Part shown: positions 1 to 8,065 of the stretch, in pieces
How the letters are laid out: each line of letters opens with the position of its first letter
How positions within the stretch are numbered: the stretch's first letter is position 1
Source of the DNA: JBJGXI01 sp045635475
GTDB taxonomy: Bacteria; Bacillota; Bacilli; Bacillales; Amphibacillaceae
Direction of reading: 5' to 3'
NCBI RefSeq assembly: GCF_045635475.1
Contig: NZ_JBJGXI010000022.1
Location: 1 to 64,000 of the forward strand
DNA: 64,000 bases
Made by a program: the position numbers and the translations under genes
The notes under the pieces: model-generated
What the model saw: only the letters and a program-made list of their open reading frames with translations
Told to the model about the DNA's origin: nothing
Database searches by the model: none

Positions 1-182
1 TTTTAAAAAACATATAAAATAGAAAAATTGCCATTAATTATGTGTCTGTTTTTATAAATTGTTTACACAAATCACCATAACTTAGCAATTTATAGAACTA
101 GTTTTTCAATAGTACCAATTCGATTGGTCTTTGGTTCTATGTTATAAATAAGATACTAGATCAAAGGAGGAAGTAAGATGTT

Positions 183-416
183 ATGAGCATACATACTTGT
201 TCTGATTACGATATTGTTAGAAAGTTAAAGCAACAAGAGCGAACGATCTCTCAATTAGTCGAAATAATTGCTGTAACAAATAAGAAAGTAGCAGATTTAT
301 CAAGTAAATATGCGGATGTGGAAGCTAAAACAAAACTTCATTCAGAATCTCTTCCAAAACATGTTCCAATACAGGAACCCTCCAGTTCTTCGCTAGTACC
401 CCACCCAAATGAGTAG
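183..416 (+). CDS. Small hypothetical coiled-coil protein
   Basis: A 77-residue hydrophilic protein that I do not recognise. Residues 10-55 are rich in K, E, Q and heptad-like leucines (KLKQQERTISQLVEI) and probably form a short coiled coil; the tail is rich in Pro and Ser. There is no signal peptide or membrane segment. A strong AAAGGAGG lies at 163-170. The ATG at 178 is followed at once by an in-frame stop, so the ATG at 183 is the only workable start. The stop codon is inside the stem of a terminator, so the gene is a single transcription unit. In B. subtilis the gene before secA is the hibernation factor hpf; this protein does not resemble it. It is probably real, with unknown function. 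Confidence 0.6.
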   Translation: MSIHTCSDYDIVRKLKQQERTISQLVEIIAVTNKKVADLSSKYADVEAKTKLHSESLPKHVPIQEPSSSSLVPHPNE

Positions 417-440
417 CTTATCCCCGAGCTACTCATTTTT
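411..440 (+). terminator. Rho-independent terminator of the small upstream gene
   Basis: Perfect 8-bp stem GAGTAGCT / AGCTACTC with a short loop, followed by ATTTTT. The left arm contains the stop codon of the 77-residue gene. It separates that gene from the secA leader. Confidence 0.85.
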
Positions 441-683
441 AGTGTGTATCTGCATTCCTTCAGGATTCTTGTGTTTGCCAAGGGCAAGTGTTATTATTAA
501 ATTTGGGTTATGCTTTTAGCTAGAAAATGATAGTTTATAATTAATTTCATACTATTTTTTTCACTATAAGTCCTAGCTTTATGTTGTTGTGACTTGCTTC
601 ATAGCACAGTGATGAAATTGAATCTATTGTAAGAAATATTATCAAGAAATTATTAGTTCATGCATACGTCTTTACTGAAAGTG
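441..683. other. AT-rich intergenic stretch upstream of secA
   Basis: No reading frame with a ribosome binding site and no convincing sigma-A promoter was found. The secA promoter should be here or inside the repeat that follows, but I could not place it. Confidence 0.5.
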
Positions 684-862
684 TTTGTTCAAAAAGGTGA
701 CGAAATAGCAGCAAGAAGGTCGAGGCGGTGAAAGTCCCCGCGACCGCAGTGTAGGCTTTTCCTACATGAGGTAAGGAAAAGTGATTTGCTTTTCCATAAC
801 CGGAAAGATGAACCAACTCTAGAGTTCGCCGCTAATCATTTGGCACCTTTTTTAACAACCTC
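684..862 (-). repeat. MITE-like repeat family 1, copy A
   Basis: An element of about 180 bp bounded by inverted ends (TTCAAAAAGGTG near 688-699 and CACCTTTTTT near 844-853). Read on the minus strand it matches the copy at 31196-31410 over most of its length. Shared blocks, in order, are the AATGATTAG.GGCGAA segment, CTTTCCGG, CATGTAGGAAAAGCCTA, CACTGCGG, CGCCTCGA and CTTCTTGCTGCTA. It has no coding capacity of its own. It ends about 50 bp before the secA start, so the secA leader runs through it. Confidence 0.8.
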
Positions 863-911
863 TGAAAAGAATGTATCAAAATGGAGCATGAATATAGAGG
901 AGCGTTTTAAC

Positions 912-3419
912 ATGCGTGGATTGCTAAAGAAAGTACTTGGGGATGGTAACCAACGCCAATTAAATCGTCTACAAAAGATCGTTGATGAAATAGAAGCGCT
1001 GGAACCGGAAATCGAGAAACTATCAGACGATGAATTAAGAGCGAAAACAGCAGTATTTAAACAACGGTATCAAGATGGAGAACAACTGGATGATTTAATG
1101 GTCGAAGCATATGCAGTAGTAAGAGAAGGCGCAAAAAGAGTACTAGGTATGCGTCCGTTTCCTGTTCAGCTTACTGGAGCTATCGTGCTTCATGAAGGTA
1201 ACATTGCTGAGATGAAAACAGGGGAAGGTAAAACATTGGCATCCAGTATGCCTGCTTATTTAAATGCTTTGTCAGGCAAAGGTGTGCATATTATTACGGT
1301 GAACGAATATTTAGCTGACCGTGATGCGAAAGAAATGGGCAAGCTGTTTGAATACCTTGGCCTTACAGTTGGATTGAATGGCAATGGCATGTCGAAAGAA
1401 GAGAAACGTGCAGCGTATTATGCCGACATTACTTATGGAACAAACAATGAATTTGGTTTTGATTACTTACGCGATAATATGGTTTTATATAAAGAGCAGA
1501 TGGTTCAACGGCCATTAAATTATGCGATTATTGATGAGGTCGACTCAATTTTAATTGATGAAGCGAGAACGCCATTAATTATCTCGGGCTCAGCAAGAAA
1601 ATCAGCTAATTTATATATGCAAGCTAATGCATTTGTTCGGACACTGAAGAATGAAGAAGATTACACGTATGACGTGAAAACTAAAGGTGTACAGCTTGCT
1701 GAAGAAGGTATTAATAAAGCAGAACGTTTCTTCGGTATCGAAAATTTATATGACCTTAATAATGTAACATTAACACATCATATAAATCAGGCGTTAAAGG
1801 CTCATGCCTCTATGCACCGTGATACTGATTACGTTGTTGAAGAAGGCGAAGTTGTCATCGTTGACCAATTTACTGGTCGTTTAATGAAAGGTCGACGTTA
1901 TAGTGATGGTCTTCACCAAGCAATTGAAGCTAAAGAAGGCTTGCAAATTCAAAATGAAAGCATGACATTAGCATCGATTACTTTCCAAAACCTGTTCCGT
2001 ATGTATGGCAAGCTTTCCGGTATGACTGGGACAGCGAAAACAGAGGAAGAGGAATTCCGTAATATATATAATATGGATGTTATTGCGATTCCGACAAATC
2101 AACCGATTGTACGTGATGACAAAGCAGATTTGATTTTCAAATCAATCGAAGGAAAATTTCGTGCAGCAGTAGATGACATTAAAGAGCGCTATGAGCTTGG
2201 TCAACCAGTACTTGTTGGTACTGTAGCTGTAGAGACTTCAGAGGTTATTTCCAAGCTATTAAAGCGTGTTGGTGTAAAGCATAATGTATTAAATGCTAAG
2301 AACCACTACCGTGAAGCAGAGATTATTGAAGGTGCTGGTCAAAAGGGATCTGTAACAATTGCAACAAATATGGCCGGTCGTGGAACGGATATTAAGCTTG
2401 GAGAAGGTGTAAAAGAACTTGGTGGACTTGCTGTTATTGGTACAGAGCGTCACGAATCTCGTCGTATTGATAATCAGCTTCGTGGTCGTTCAGGTCGTCA
2501 AGGAGATCCAGGTGTTACACAATTCTACTTATCTATGGAAGATGAATTAATGCGTCGTTTTGGGTCTGACAACATGAAAGCGATGATGGAAAGACTCGGG
2601 ATGGATGATTCACAACCTATTGAAAGTAAGATGGTATCACGTGCGGTAGAATCCGCACAAAAACGAGTGGAAGGAAATAACTTTGATGCTCGTAAAACGA
2701 TACTTTCTTACGATGATGTGTTGCGTCAACAGCGTGAAATTATTTATAAACAGCGTTTTGAGGTTATTGATTCAGAGAACTTGCGTGAGATTATTGAACA
2801 AATGATCTTATCTTCTGTTGAGGGCTTGGTACAATCCCATACACAAGAAGATTTAGAAGAAGATTGGAATCTTTCAGCGATTATCGAATATCTGCATGCT
2901 AACCTTTTAGAACAAGAGGACATCTCATTAGAGGATCTGAAAAACAAAGATCCAGAAGAAATGGTTGACCTGATCATGCAGAAGATAAAGCACCGTTACG
3001 ATAAGAAAGAAGAGGAATTAACCTCAGAACAAATGCGTGAATTTGAAAAGGTTATTTTGCTTCGTTCTGTTGACACGAAATGGATGGATCATATAGACCA
3101 AATGGACCAATTACGTCAAGGTATTCATCTTCGTGCATACGGACAAAATGATCCGCTTCGCGAGTACCAAATGGAAGGCTTCGCTATGTTTGAGCAAATG
3201 ATTCTTGCTATAAATGACGAAGTGGCCAGATATGTAATGAAGGCTCAAATCCGCGAGAACTTGCAACGTCAAGAGGTAGCAAAGGATGCGAAAGCTGTTT
3301 CTGGTGATCAGGAGAAGAAAAAAACACGTCAACCTTTTGTTAAAAGTGAAGATGTGGGCAGGAATGATCCATGCCCTTGTGGTAGCGGTAAGAAATACAA
3401 GCAATGTCATGGTGCATAA
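912..3419 (+). CDS. secA: Preprotein translocase ATPase SecA
   Basis: The motor of the Sec pathway: it hydrolyses ATP to push unfolded preproteins through SecYEG at the cytoplasmic membrane. The 835-residue product aligns end to end with B. subtilis SecA. Visible motifs are Walker A (MKTGEGKT), the DEAD-type DEVDSILIDEARTP segment, the helicase motif ATNMAGRGTDIKLG, the QLRGRSGRQGDPG motif and a C-terminal zinc-binding tail (CPCGSGKKYKQCH) that contacts SecB-like partners or ribosomes. The frame is open back to 786, but the extra 42 residues are translated from a repeat element. The ATG at 912 has GAGGAG at 897-902 with 9-nt spacing and gives the family N-terminus (MRGLLKKVLGDGN). prfB follows after a hairpin. 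Confidence 0.97.
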   Translation: MRGLLKKVLGDGNQRQLNRLQKIVDEIEALEPEIEKLSDDELRAKTAVFKQRYQDGEQLDDLMVEAYAVVREGAKRVLGMRPFPVQLTGAIVLHEGNIAEMKTGEGKTLASSMPAYLNALSGKGVHIITVNEYLADRDAKEMGKLFEYLGLTVGLNGNGMSKEEKRAAYYADITYGTNNEFGFDYLRDNMVLYKEQMVQRPLNYAIIDEVDSILIDEARTPLIISGSARKSANLYMQANAFVRTLKNEEDYTYDVKTKGVQLAEEGINKAERFFGIENLYDLNNVTLTHHINQALKAHASMHRDTDYVVEEGEVVIVDQFTGRLMKGRRYSDGLHQAIEAKEGLQIQNESMTLASITFQNLFRMYGKLSGMTGTAKTEEEEFRNIYNMDVIAIPTNQPIVRDDKADLIFKSIEGKFRAAVDDIKERYELGQPVLVGTVAVETSEVISKLLKRVGVKHNVLNAKNHYREAEIIEGAGQKGSVTIATNMAGRGTDIKLGEGVKELGGLAVIGTERHESRRIDNQLRGRSGRQGDPGVTQFYLSMEDELMRRFGSDNMKAMMERLGMDDSQPIESKMVSRAVESAQKRVEGNNFDARKTILSYDDVLRQQREIIYKQRFEVIDSENLREIIEQMILSSVEGLVQSHTQEDLEEDWNLSAIIEYLHANLLEQEDISLEDLKNKDPEEMVDLIMQKIKHRYDKKEEELTSEQMREFEKVILLRSVDTKWMDHIDQMDQLRQGIHLRAYGQNDPLREYQMEGFAMFEQMILAINDEVARYVMKAQIRENLQRQEVAKDAKAVSGDQEKKKTRQPFVKSEDVGRNDPCPCGSGKKYKQCHGA

Positions 3420-3444
3420 GATCAACTAAATGACAGCAATTTTG

Positions 3445-3474
3445 GCACTTCCTCCTAGTTAGGAAGTGCTTTCC
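3445..3474 (+). terminator. Hairpin between secA and prfB
   Basis: Nine-bp stem GCACTTCCT / AGGAAGTGC with a 7-nt loop, followed by TTTCC. The T run is short, so this is more likely a partial terminator or an mRNA processing barrier than a full stop between secA and prfB. Confidence 0.6.
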
Positions 3475-3513
3475 GTTGTAGTAAAATTATATCTGTTTAA
3501 TGAGGTGCTCAGG

Positions 3514-4615
3514 ATGGAATTAGTAGAAATTAGACAAGAACTAGATAAAATGGCGAAACGATTAACTGACTTTAGGGGGTCTCTTTGACTTAGAAGCAAA
3601 GCGAGCTCGAATTGCTGAATTAGAAGAAGAAATGACAGACCCGAGCTTTTGGGATGATCAACAAAACGCACAAAAGGTCATCAATGAGGTGAATGGATTA
3701 AAGGAAATGGTCCATACGTTTGAACGTCATGAAGAGGACCATGAAAATCTAGAGGTATCCTATGAGCTTGTTAAAGAAGAAAACGATCAAGATTTACGTA
3801 ATGAATTAGAAGAACAAGCGATTGAGCTTACAGCTGCGCTAAACAAGTTCGAGTTACAACTGTTATTAAGTGAACCTTACGATAAAAATAACGCGATTCT
3901 CGAATTGCATCCGGGTGCGGGTGGAACAGAGTCACAGGATTGGGCAAGTATGCTCCTGCGCATGTATACACGTTGGGCTGATTCGAAGCAATTTAAAGTT
4001 GAGACAATCAACTATTTGCCAGGTGATGAAGCTGGAGTTAAAAGTGTTACGCTACTAATCAAAGGTCATAATGCCTACGGTTTCTTAAAGGCAGAAAAAG
4101 GCGTGCACAGGCTCGTTAGAATATCGCCATTTGACTCATCAGGAAGAAGGCATACATCATTTGTTTCTTGCGAAGTGATGCCTGAACTAGATGATGATAT
4201 TGATATTGAAGTAAGAACAGAAGATATTAAGGTTGATACGTACCGGGCAAGTGGAGCGGGTGGACAGCACATTAACACGACAGATTCTGCTGTTCGTATT
4301 ACACACCTTCCGTCTAATACGGTAGTTACGTGTCAGTCGGAGCGTTCGCAAATCAAGAACCGAGAGACAGCAATGAAAATGCTAAAAGCCAAATTGTATC
4401 AATTAGAAATTGAAAGACAGCAGCAAGAGCTTAATGACATTCGTGGAGAGCAAAAAGAGATCGGTTGGGGCAGTCAAATTCGTTCTTATGTTTTCCACCC
4501 GTACTCGATGGTTAAGGACCATCGTACGAACTATGAGGTCGGTAACACACAAGCTGTGATGGATGGTGAATTGGATCCATTTATAGATGCTTATCTTCGA
4601 GCGACAATGAAATAA
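3514..4615 (+). CDS. prfB: Peptide chain release factor 2 (programmed +1 frameshift)
   Basis: RF2 reads UGA and UAA stop codons and triggers peptide release. The gene is in two frames: codons 1-24 from ATG 3514 (GAGGTG at 3502-3507) end at an in-frame TGA at 3586, and translation resumes in the +1 frame at GAC 3587. The full product is 366 residues, as in B. subtilis. It carries the anticodon-like SPF motif (residues about 204-206) for UGA recognition and the GGQ catalytic motif (about 249-251) that enters the peptidyl transferase centre. Domain 1 is the helical bundle and domains 2-4 are intact. Autoregulation is by the frameshift: low RF2 slows termination at the UGA and favours slippage. 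A strong terminator follows the gene. Confidence 0.97.
3574..3592 (+). promoter_or_regulatory. prfB recoding site
   Basis: The classic RF2 frameshift signal: a Shine-Dalgarno-like AGGGGG at 3574-3579, then slippery CTT at 3583-3585, then TGA, with C as the following base (poor termination context). The spacing matches the E. coli and B. subtilis sites. The ribosome slips from CTT to TTT and continues at GAC. Confidence 0.96.
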
Positions 4616-4622
4616 ATGATCA

Positions 4623-4659
4623 GAGAGCACGTCTAACCTATAGACGATGCTCTTTTTTT
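4623..4659 (+). terminator. prfB terminator
   Basis: A long stem (AGAGCACGTCTA pairing with TAGACGATGCTCT, one mismatch) followed by seven T residues. Confidence 0.93.
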
Positions 4660-4720
4660 GTATTAATTTCACACGCTATCAAGCTACCGCGGTAAAGCGC
4701 GAAAGATTGATAAATCAACG

Positions 4721-4749
4721 TTTACATGCCTATACCCTCATGTTATACT
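4721..4749 (+). promoter_or_regulatory. Sigma-A promoter for the YitT-family gene
   Basis: TTTACA at 4721-4726 and TATACT at 4744-4749 with a 17-nt spacer, about 60 bp upstream of the start codon. This makes the membrane protein gene a separate transcription unit from prfB. Confidence 0.7.
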
Positions 4750-4807
4750 GCTTAAGGCTGTGGATAGATTTGAACAGCCTTCAAATACTATGGCTTGAGG
4801 TGTTTTT

Positions 4808-5674
4808 ATGATTGCAAAATATAGACGGCAACCAATTCCGCCGTTACTAACAAATATAATTGACTATAGTCTCGTCATCATCGGTTCATTTTTTGTGGCG
4901 ATCGCTTTCAACGTGTTTTTACTTCCGCATGATATTGCTTCTGGAGGCGTGATGGGCATTAGTACGATTTTATATGCACTTTTCGAGTGGCAACCGTCGA
5001 TCGTACAAGGTGCACTAAATATTCCCTTATTTATTGCAGGAGTCATTATACTCGGTAAAAATTTTGGTTTAAAATCATTGCTTGGTACTTTTATTCTACC
5101 TTTCTTCGTTGAATTAACAAGTGGTTTGCAAACAGCAACACCTGACCCTCTACTCGGAGCTATATTTGGAGGAATGGGTGTAGGAATCGGACTTGGTATC
5201 GTGTTTAGAGGCAAGGCCTCTACTGGTGGAATTGATTTAGCAGCACAAATTTTGCATAAATACATTCCACTTCCTCTTGGTATCTGTGTTGCTTTATTTG
5301 ATGGATTGATTGTCCTAACCGCTACCTTTGTATTTTCTGTGGAGCAAGGGCTATATGCACTCATCGCTTTATTTATCACAAGTAGAACAATTGATTTTGT
5401 ACAGGTTGGCTTAAACACTTCTAAAAACGTACTAATCATTACTAATCAAGTGACACAAATTAGACAAGTGTTATTGGCCGATGTCGATCGAGGAGTTACT
5501 GTATTGCGGGGGACTGGTGGATATACAGATGAAGAAAGGCAGATCCTTATGTGTGTAGTATCGCAACGGGAATTCAGTAAAGTGACTAAAATTGTTAAAA
5601 CGATTGATCCGAAAGCGTTTGTTGTTGCGATGAATGCAACTGAAGTGTTAGGAGAAGGCTTTAAAACGTCCTAA
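4808..5674 (+). CDS. yvjA: YitT/YvjA-family membrane protein (UPF0750)
   Basis: A 288-residue integral membrane protein. The first 200 residues hold five to six hydrophobic helices with conserved glycine-rich loops (LLPHDIASGGVMGIS, GKASTGGIDLAAQIL), the pattern of the DUF161 (YitT membrane) domain. The C-terminal 80 residues form a soluble DUF2179 domain (DRGVTVLRGTGGYTDEERQILMCVV). The molecular function of the family is not established. The ATG at 4808 has GAGGTG with suitable spacing. It has its own promoter and terminator and lies between prfB and ftsE, the same neighbourhood that holds yvjA in B. subtilis. Confidence 0.9.
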   Translation: MIAKYRRQPIPPLLTNIIDYSLVIIGSFFVAIAFNVFLLPHDIASGGVMGISTILYALFEWQPSIVQGALNIPLFIAGVIILGKNFGLKSLLGTFILPFFVELTSGLQTATPDPLLGAIFGGMGVGIGLGIVFRGKASTGGIDLAAQILHKYIPLPLGICVALFDGLIVLTATFVFSVEQGLYALIALFITSRTIDFVQVGLNTSKNVLIITNQVTQIRQVLLADVDRGVTVLRGTGGYTDEERQILMCVVSQREFSKVTKIVKTIDPKAFVVAMNATEVLGEGFKTS

Positions 5675-5694
5675 ATATATGTGACAGATTATTA

Positions 5695-5720
5695 AACTGG
5701 TTGTACATAACCAGTTTTTT
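5695..5720 (+). terminator. Terminator after the YitT-family gene
   Basis: Eight-bp stem AACTGGTT / AACCAGTT, 6-nt loop, continuing directly into TTTTTT. Confidence 0.92.
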
Positions 5721-6325
5721 GCTTGGTAGTTTTCTAAAAGATTGATGTTATTGGGTAAAAGGAGATAGATTTGATTAAACGATTTAATCTGCGTTAACAG
5801 AAGGAAACGCTTCAGGGTTACCTTTGGGAAAGGTTGCTCGTAATGGATGCTAGACAGTTCGTTTCCCACAAGAGTGACGTATTTTTTTACAGTTAGTCAT
5901 TTTCTAAACCGGATCAGAGGCAATTGCCACAGGACGATGGAGTCATTGACCACTGCCTTTATCTGTGACCAAATTGGTATTGTTTGAATTGATCTCATCA
6001 GCTTCAAAGCCACTCACCACACACCGCTGATATTGCATATTTTGCTACAACACCGGATTTAATTTCAATTAAAAAGACAAACTTTACGAAAATTATTTTA
6101 GTCGTTAGAAGACAGAATTCACTGTCTTTACAACATTAAGCACGCTTTTTAAAAAATTTACAACCTTTGAAATATAATTGTAATATTTTTGTACCCAAAA
6201 AAATCCGAATTTGATGTTATAATGAAACAGATTTCTTATTTCGACAGAACTTGCAACCTAATAGAACCTTAATAAGTAACGCAGCTATGAGTTGAAAGAC
6301 ATTCTACTATAAAGGTGATAATTAT
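5721..6325. other. 600-bp noncoding stretch upstream of ftsE
   Basis: No intact gene. B. subtilis has cytochrome cccB immediately before ftsE; I see no haem motif or lipobox here. Short open stretches on the minus strand around 5930-6060 (for example one reading LVTDKGSGQ) are broken by stops in every frame and may be decayed coding sequence, which I could not identify. A possible -10 (TATAAT, 6218-6223) precedes ftsE but lacks a good -35. Confidence 0.5.
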
Positions 6326-7012
6326 ATGATAGAGATGAAAGAAGTATATAAGACGTATCCAAATGGTGTTTTGGCTTTAAACGGCATTGATGTTACCATA
6401 GAGAAGGGTGAATTTGTCTATGTGGTAGGCCCGAGTGGGGCTGGAAAATCTACATTTATAAAATTGATATATCGTGAAGAAAAATCTTCTAAAGGAACGA
6501 TCCATTTTGATAATAAATCGCTACAAACAATGAAGTGGAAGCAAGTACCTTATCTACGTCGTGATATTGGTATTGTTTTCCAAGATTTTAAACTTCTCCC
6601 CAAATTAACTGTCTATGAAAATGTTGCCTATGCATTAGAAGTAATCGAAGAAATACCAAGAAACGTCCGACGCAGAGCGATGGATGCATTAGATCTAGTT
6701 GGATTAAAAAACAAGGCTCGTTTTATTCCAGATGAATTGTCCGGCGGTGAGCAACAACGTGTGGCAGTTGCAAGAGCTATTGTAAACCGTCCGAAGCTTT
6801 TAATAGCGGACGAGCCTACAGGTAATCTTGATCCTGAAACGTCTTGGGAGATTATGAGGATACTAGAAGAGATAAATGCTAAAGGAACAACCATAATCAT
6901 GGCTACACACAGCAAAGAGATCGTTAATACGATTAAAAAGCGCGTTATCGCTATTGAAGGCGGACAAATCGTACGAGACGAGCATAGAGGTGACTACGGT
7001 TATGAAAATTAG
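6326..7012 (+). CDS. ftsE: Cell division ABC transporter ATP-binding protein FtsE
   Basis: The ATPase half of FtsEX, which activates peptidoglycan hydrolases across the membrane rather than transporting a solute. The 228 residues match the family length. Walker A GPSGAGKS lies at residues 35-42, the Q-loop in IGIVFQDFKLLPKLTV, the ABC signature LSGGEQQ at 139-145, Walker B LLIADEPTGNLD ending near 170, and the switch His in MATHSKEIV. The start at 6326 has AAAGGTG upstream. The gene overlaps ftsX by 11 nt, so the two are translationally coupled. The M23 hydrolase downstream is the likely partner enzyme. Confidence 0.97.
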   Translation: MIEMKEVYKTYPNGVLALNGIDVTIEKGEFVYVVGPSGAGKSTFIKLIYREEKSSKGTIHFDNKSLQTMKWKQVPYLRRDIGIVFQDFKLLPKLTVYENVAYALEVIEEIPRNVRRRAMDALDLVGLKNKARFIPDELSGGEQQRVAVARAIVNRPKLLIADEPTGNLDPETSWEIMRILEEINAKGTTIIMATHSKEIVNTIKKRVIAIEGGQIVRDEHRGDYGYEN

Positions 7013-7895
7013 AACTATAAATAGACACTTTCGTGAAGGTGCAAAAAATATAATTCGAAATGGCTGGATGACCCTTGCATCTATTGGAGCAGTAACGACT
7101 ACCTTGCTTTTAGTTGGAACATTCCTAGCTTTAATCTTAAATCTAAACCAAATTGCTAACACATTAGAAGAAGATGTTTCGGTAAAGGCACTTATCGATT
7201 TGACGGCAAATGAGCAACAAATAGAGGAACTAAAAACAGAGATTGAACGTATACCAGAGGTCGCATCGATTACTTTTTCGACAAAAGATCAGGAGTTAAA
7301 CGCTTTGATTGAAGAATTAGGCGATGAAGGTAAGACTTGGGAGTTATATGAACAAGACAACCCTTTAAATCATGCTTATATCATTAAAGCGACAAATCCA
7401 GAAGATACAGCAGTAGTTGCTAGAAACGTAGAGACTCTAGCGAATGTGGAAGATATAGTATATGGAGAAGACACGGCACAGAAGTTATTTACTTTTAATA
7501 ACTACGCTAGAAATGTAGGACTTGCTCTAATTGCTGGTCTCATATTAACAGCTGTATTCTTAATTTCTAATACTATAAAAATTACGATTGTTGCAAGAAG
7601 CAGAGAAATAAGAATTATGAAATTGGTAGGTGCAACGAACAACTTTATTCGATGGCCATTCTTTGTAGAAGGAATGTTGCTTGGATTACTAGGCAGTATT
7701 ATTCCAATTATTATTCTTGTAAGTGGATATCGTTATCTTGATATTAATGTAGAGCTTTTAAGGCAATATAGCTTCATTCAAATATTACCATTCAATCCAT
7801 TTGCATGGCAATTGTCTTTACTAATTATTGGGATTGGAACTGTGATAGGGATTTGGGGAAGTGTTATGAGTGTACGTAAGTTCTTGAAAGTTTAG
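7002..7895 (+). CDS. ftsX: Cell division membrane protein FtsX
   Basis: The permease-like partner of FtsE, 297 residues with four membrane helices: one after the basic N-terminus (ASIGAVTTTLLLVGTFLALIL), an extracellular domain of roughly 120 residues that contacts the hydrolase, then three C-terminal helices. The start ATG 7002 gives MKIRTINRHFREGAKN, matching the family N-terminus, with AGAGGTGAC just upstream inside ftsE. The frame is open further upstream to 6954, but that extension overlaps ftsE for no reason. No strong terminator follows. Confidence 0.96.
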   Translation: MKIRTINRHFREGAKNIIRNGWMTLASIGAVTTTLLLVGTFLALILNLNQIANTLEEDVSVKALIDLTANEQQIEELKTEIERIPEVASITFSTKDQELNALIEELGDEGKTWELYEQDNPLNHAYIIKATNPEDTAVVARNVETLANVEDIVYGEDTAQKLFTFNNYARNVGLALIAGLILTAVFLISNTIKITIVARSREIRIMKLVGATNNFIRWPFFVEGMLLGLLGSIIPIIILVSGYRYLDINVELLRQYSFIQILPFNPFAWQLSLLIIGIGTVIGIWGSVMSVRKFLKV

Positions 7896-7940
7896 ATAAA
7901 TAGATTCAGTCAAATTCATAATACTGATTTTTAAACTATT

Positions 7941-7991
7941 GATATCCACATAAAGTTTGATTACCCCGTTTCCGAACTATATGTGGATATG
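7941..7991. repeat. Inverted repeat with DnaA-box-like arms
   Basis: GATATCCACATA at 7941-7952 and its near-perfect complement TATGTGGATATG at 7980-7991, separated by 27 nt. The arms contain TATCCACA, one base from the DnaA box TTATCCACA. There is no T tract, so it is not a normal terminator. It lies between ftsX and the M23 hydrolase gene. Confidence 0.45.
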
Positions 7992-8065
7992 AATAGCAAT
8001 GTAAGGTAATTATGAAATTGACTCGATTGATAGATAAATAGAATTGGCAGAGGGAAGGAGCACGG

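Noticed and set aside
786..911. N-terminal extension of secA by 42 codons
   Set aside because: The extension is translated from a repeat element that recurs elsewhere; the ATG at 912 has the ribosome binding site and the family N-terminus.
4864..5439. 191-codon minus-strand open frame
   Set aside because: Antisense shadow of the YitT-family gene.
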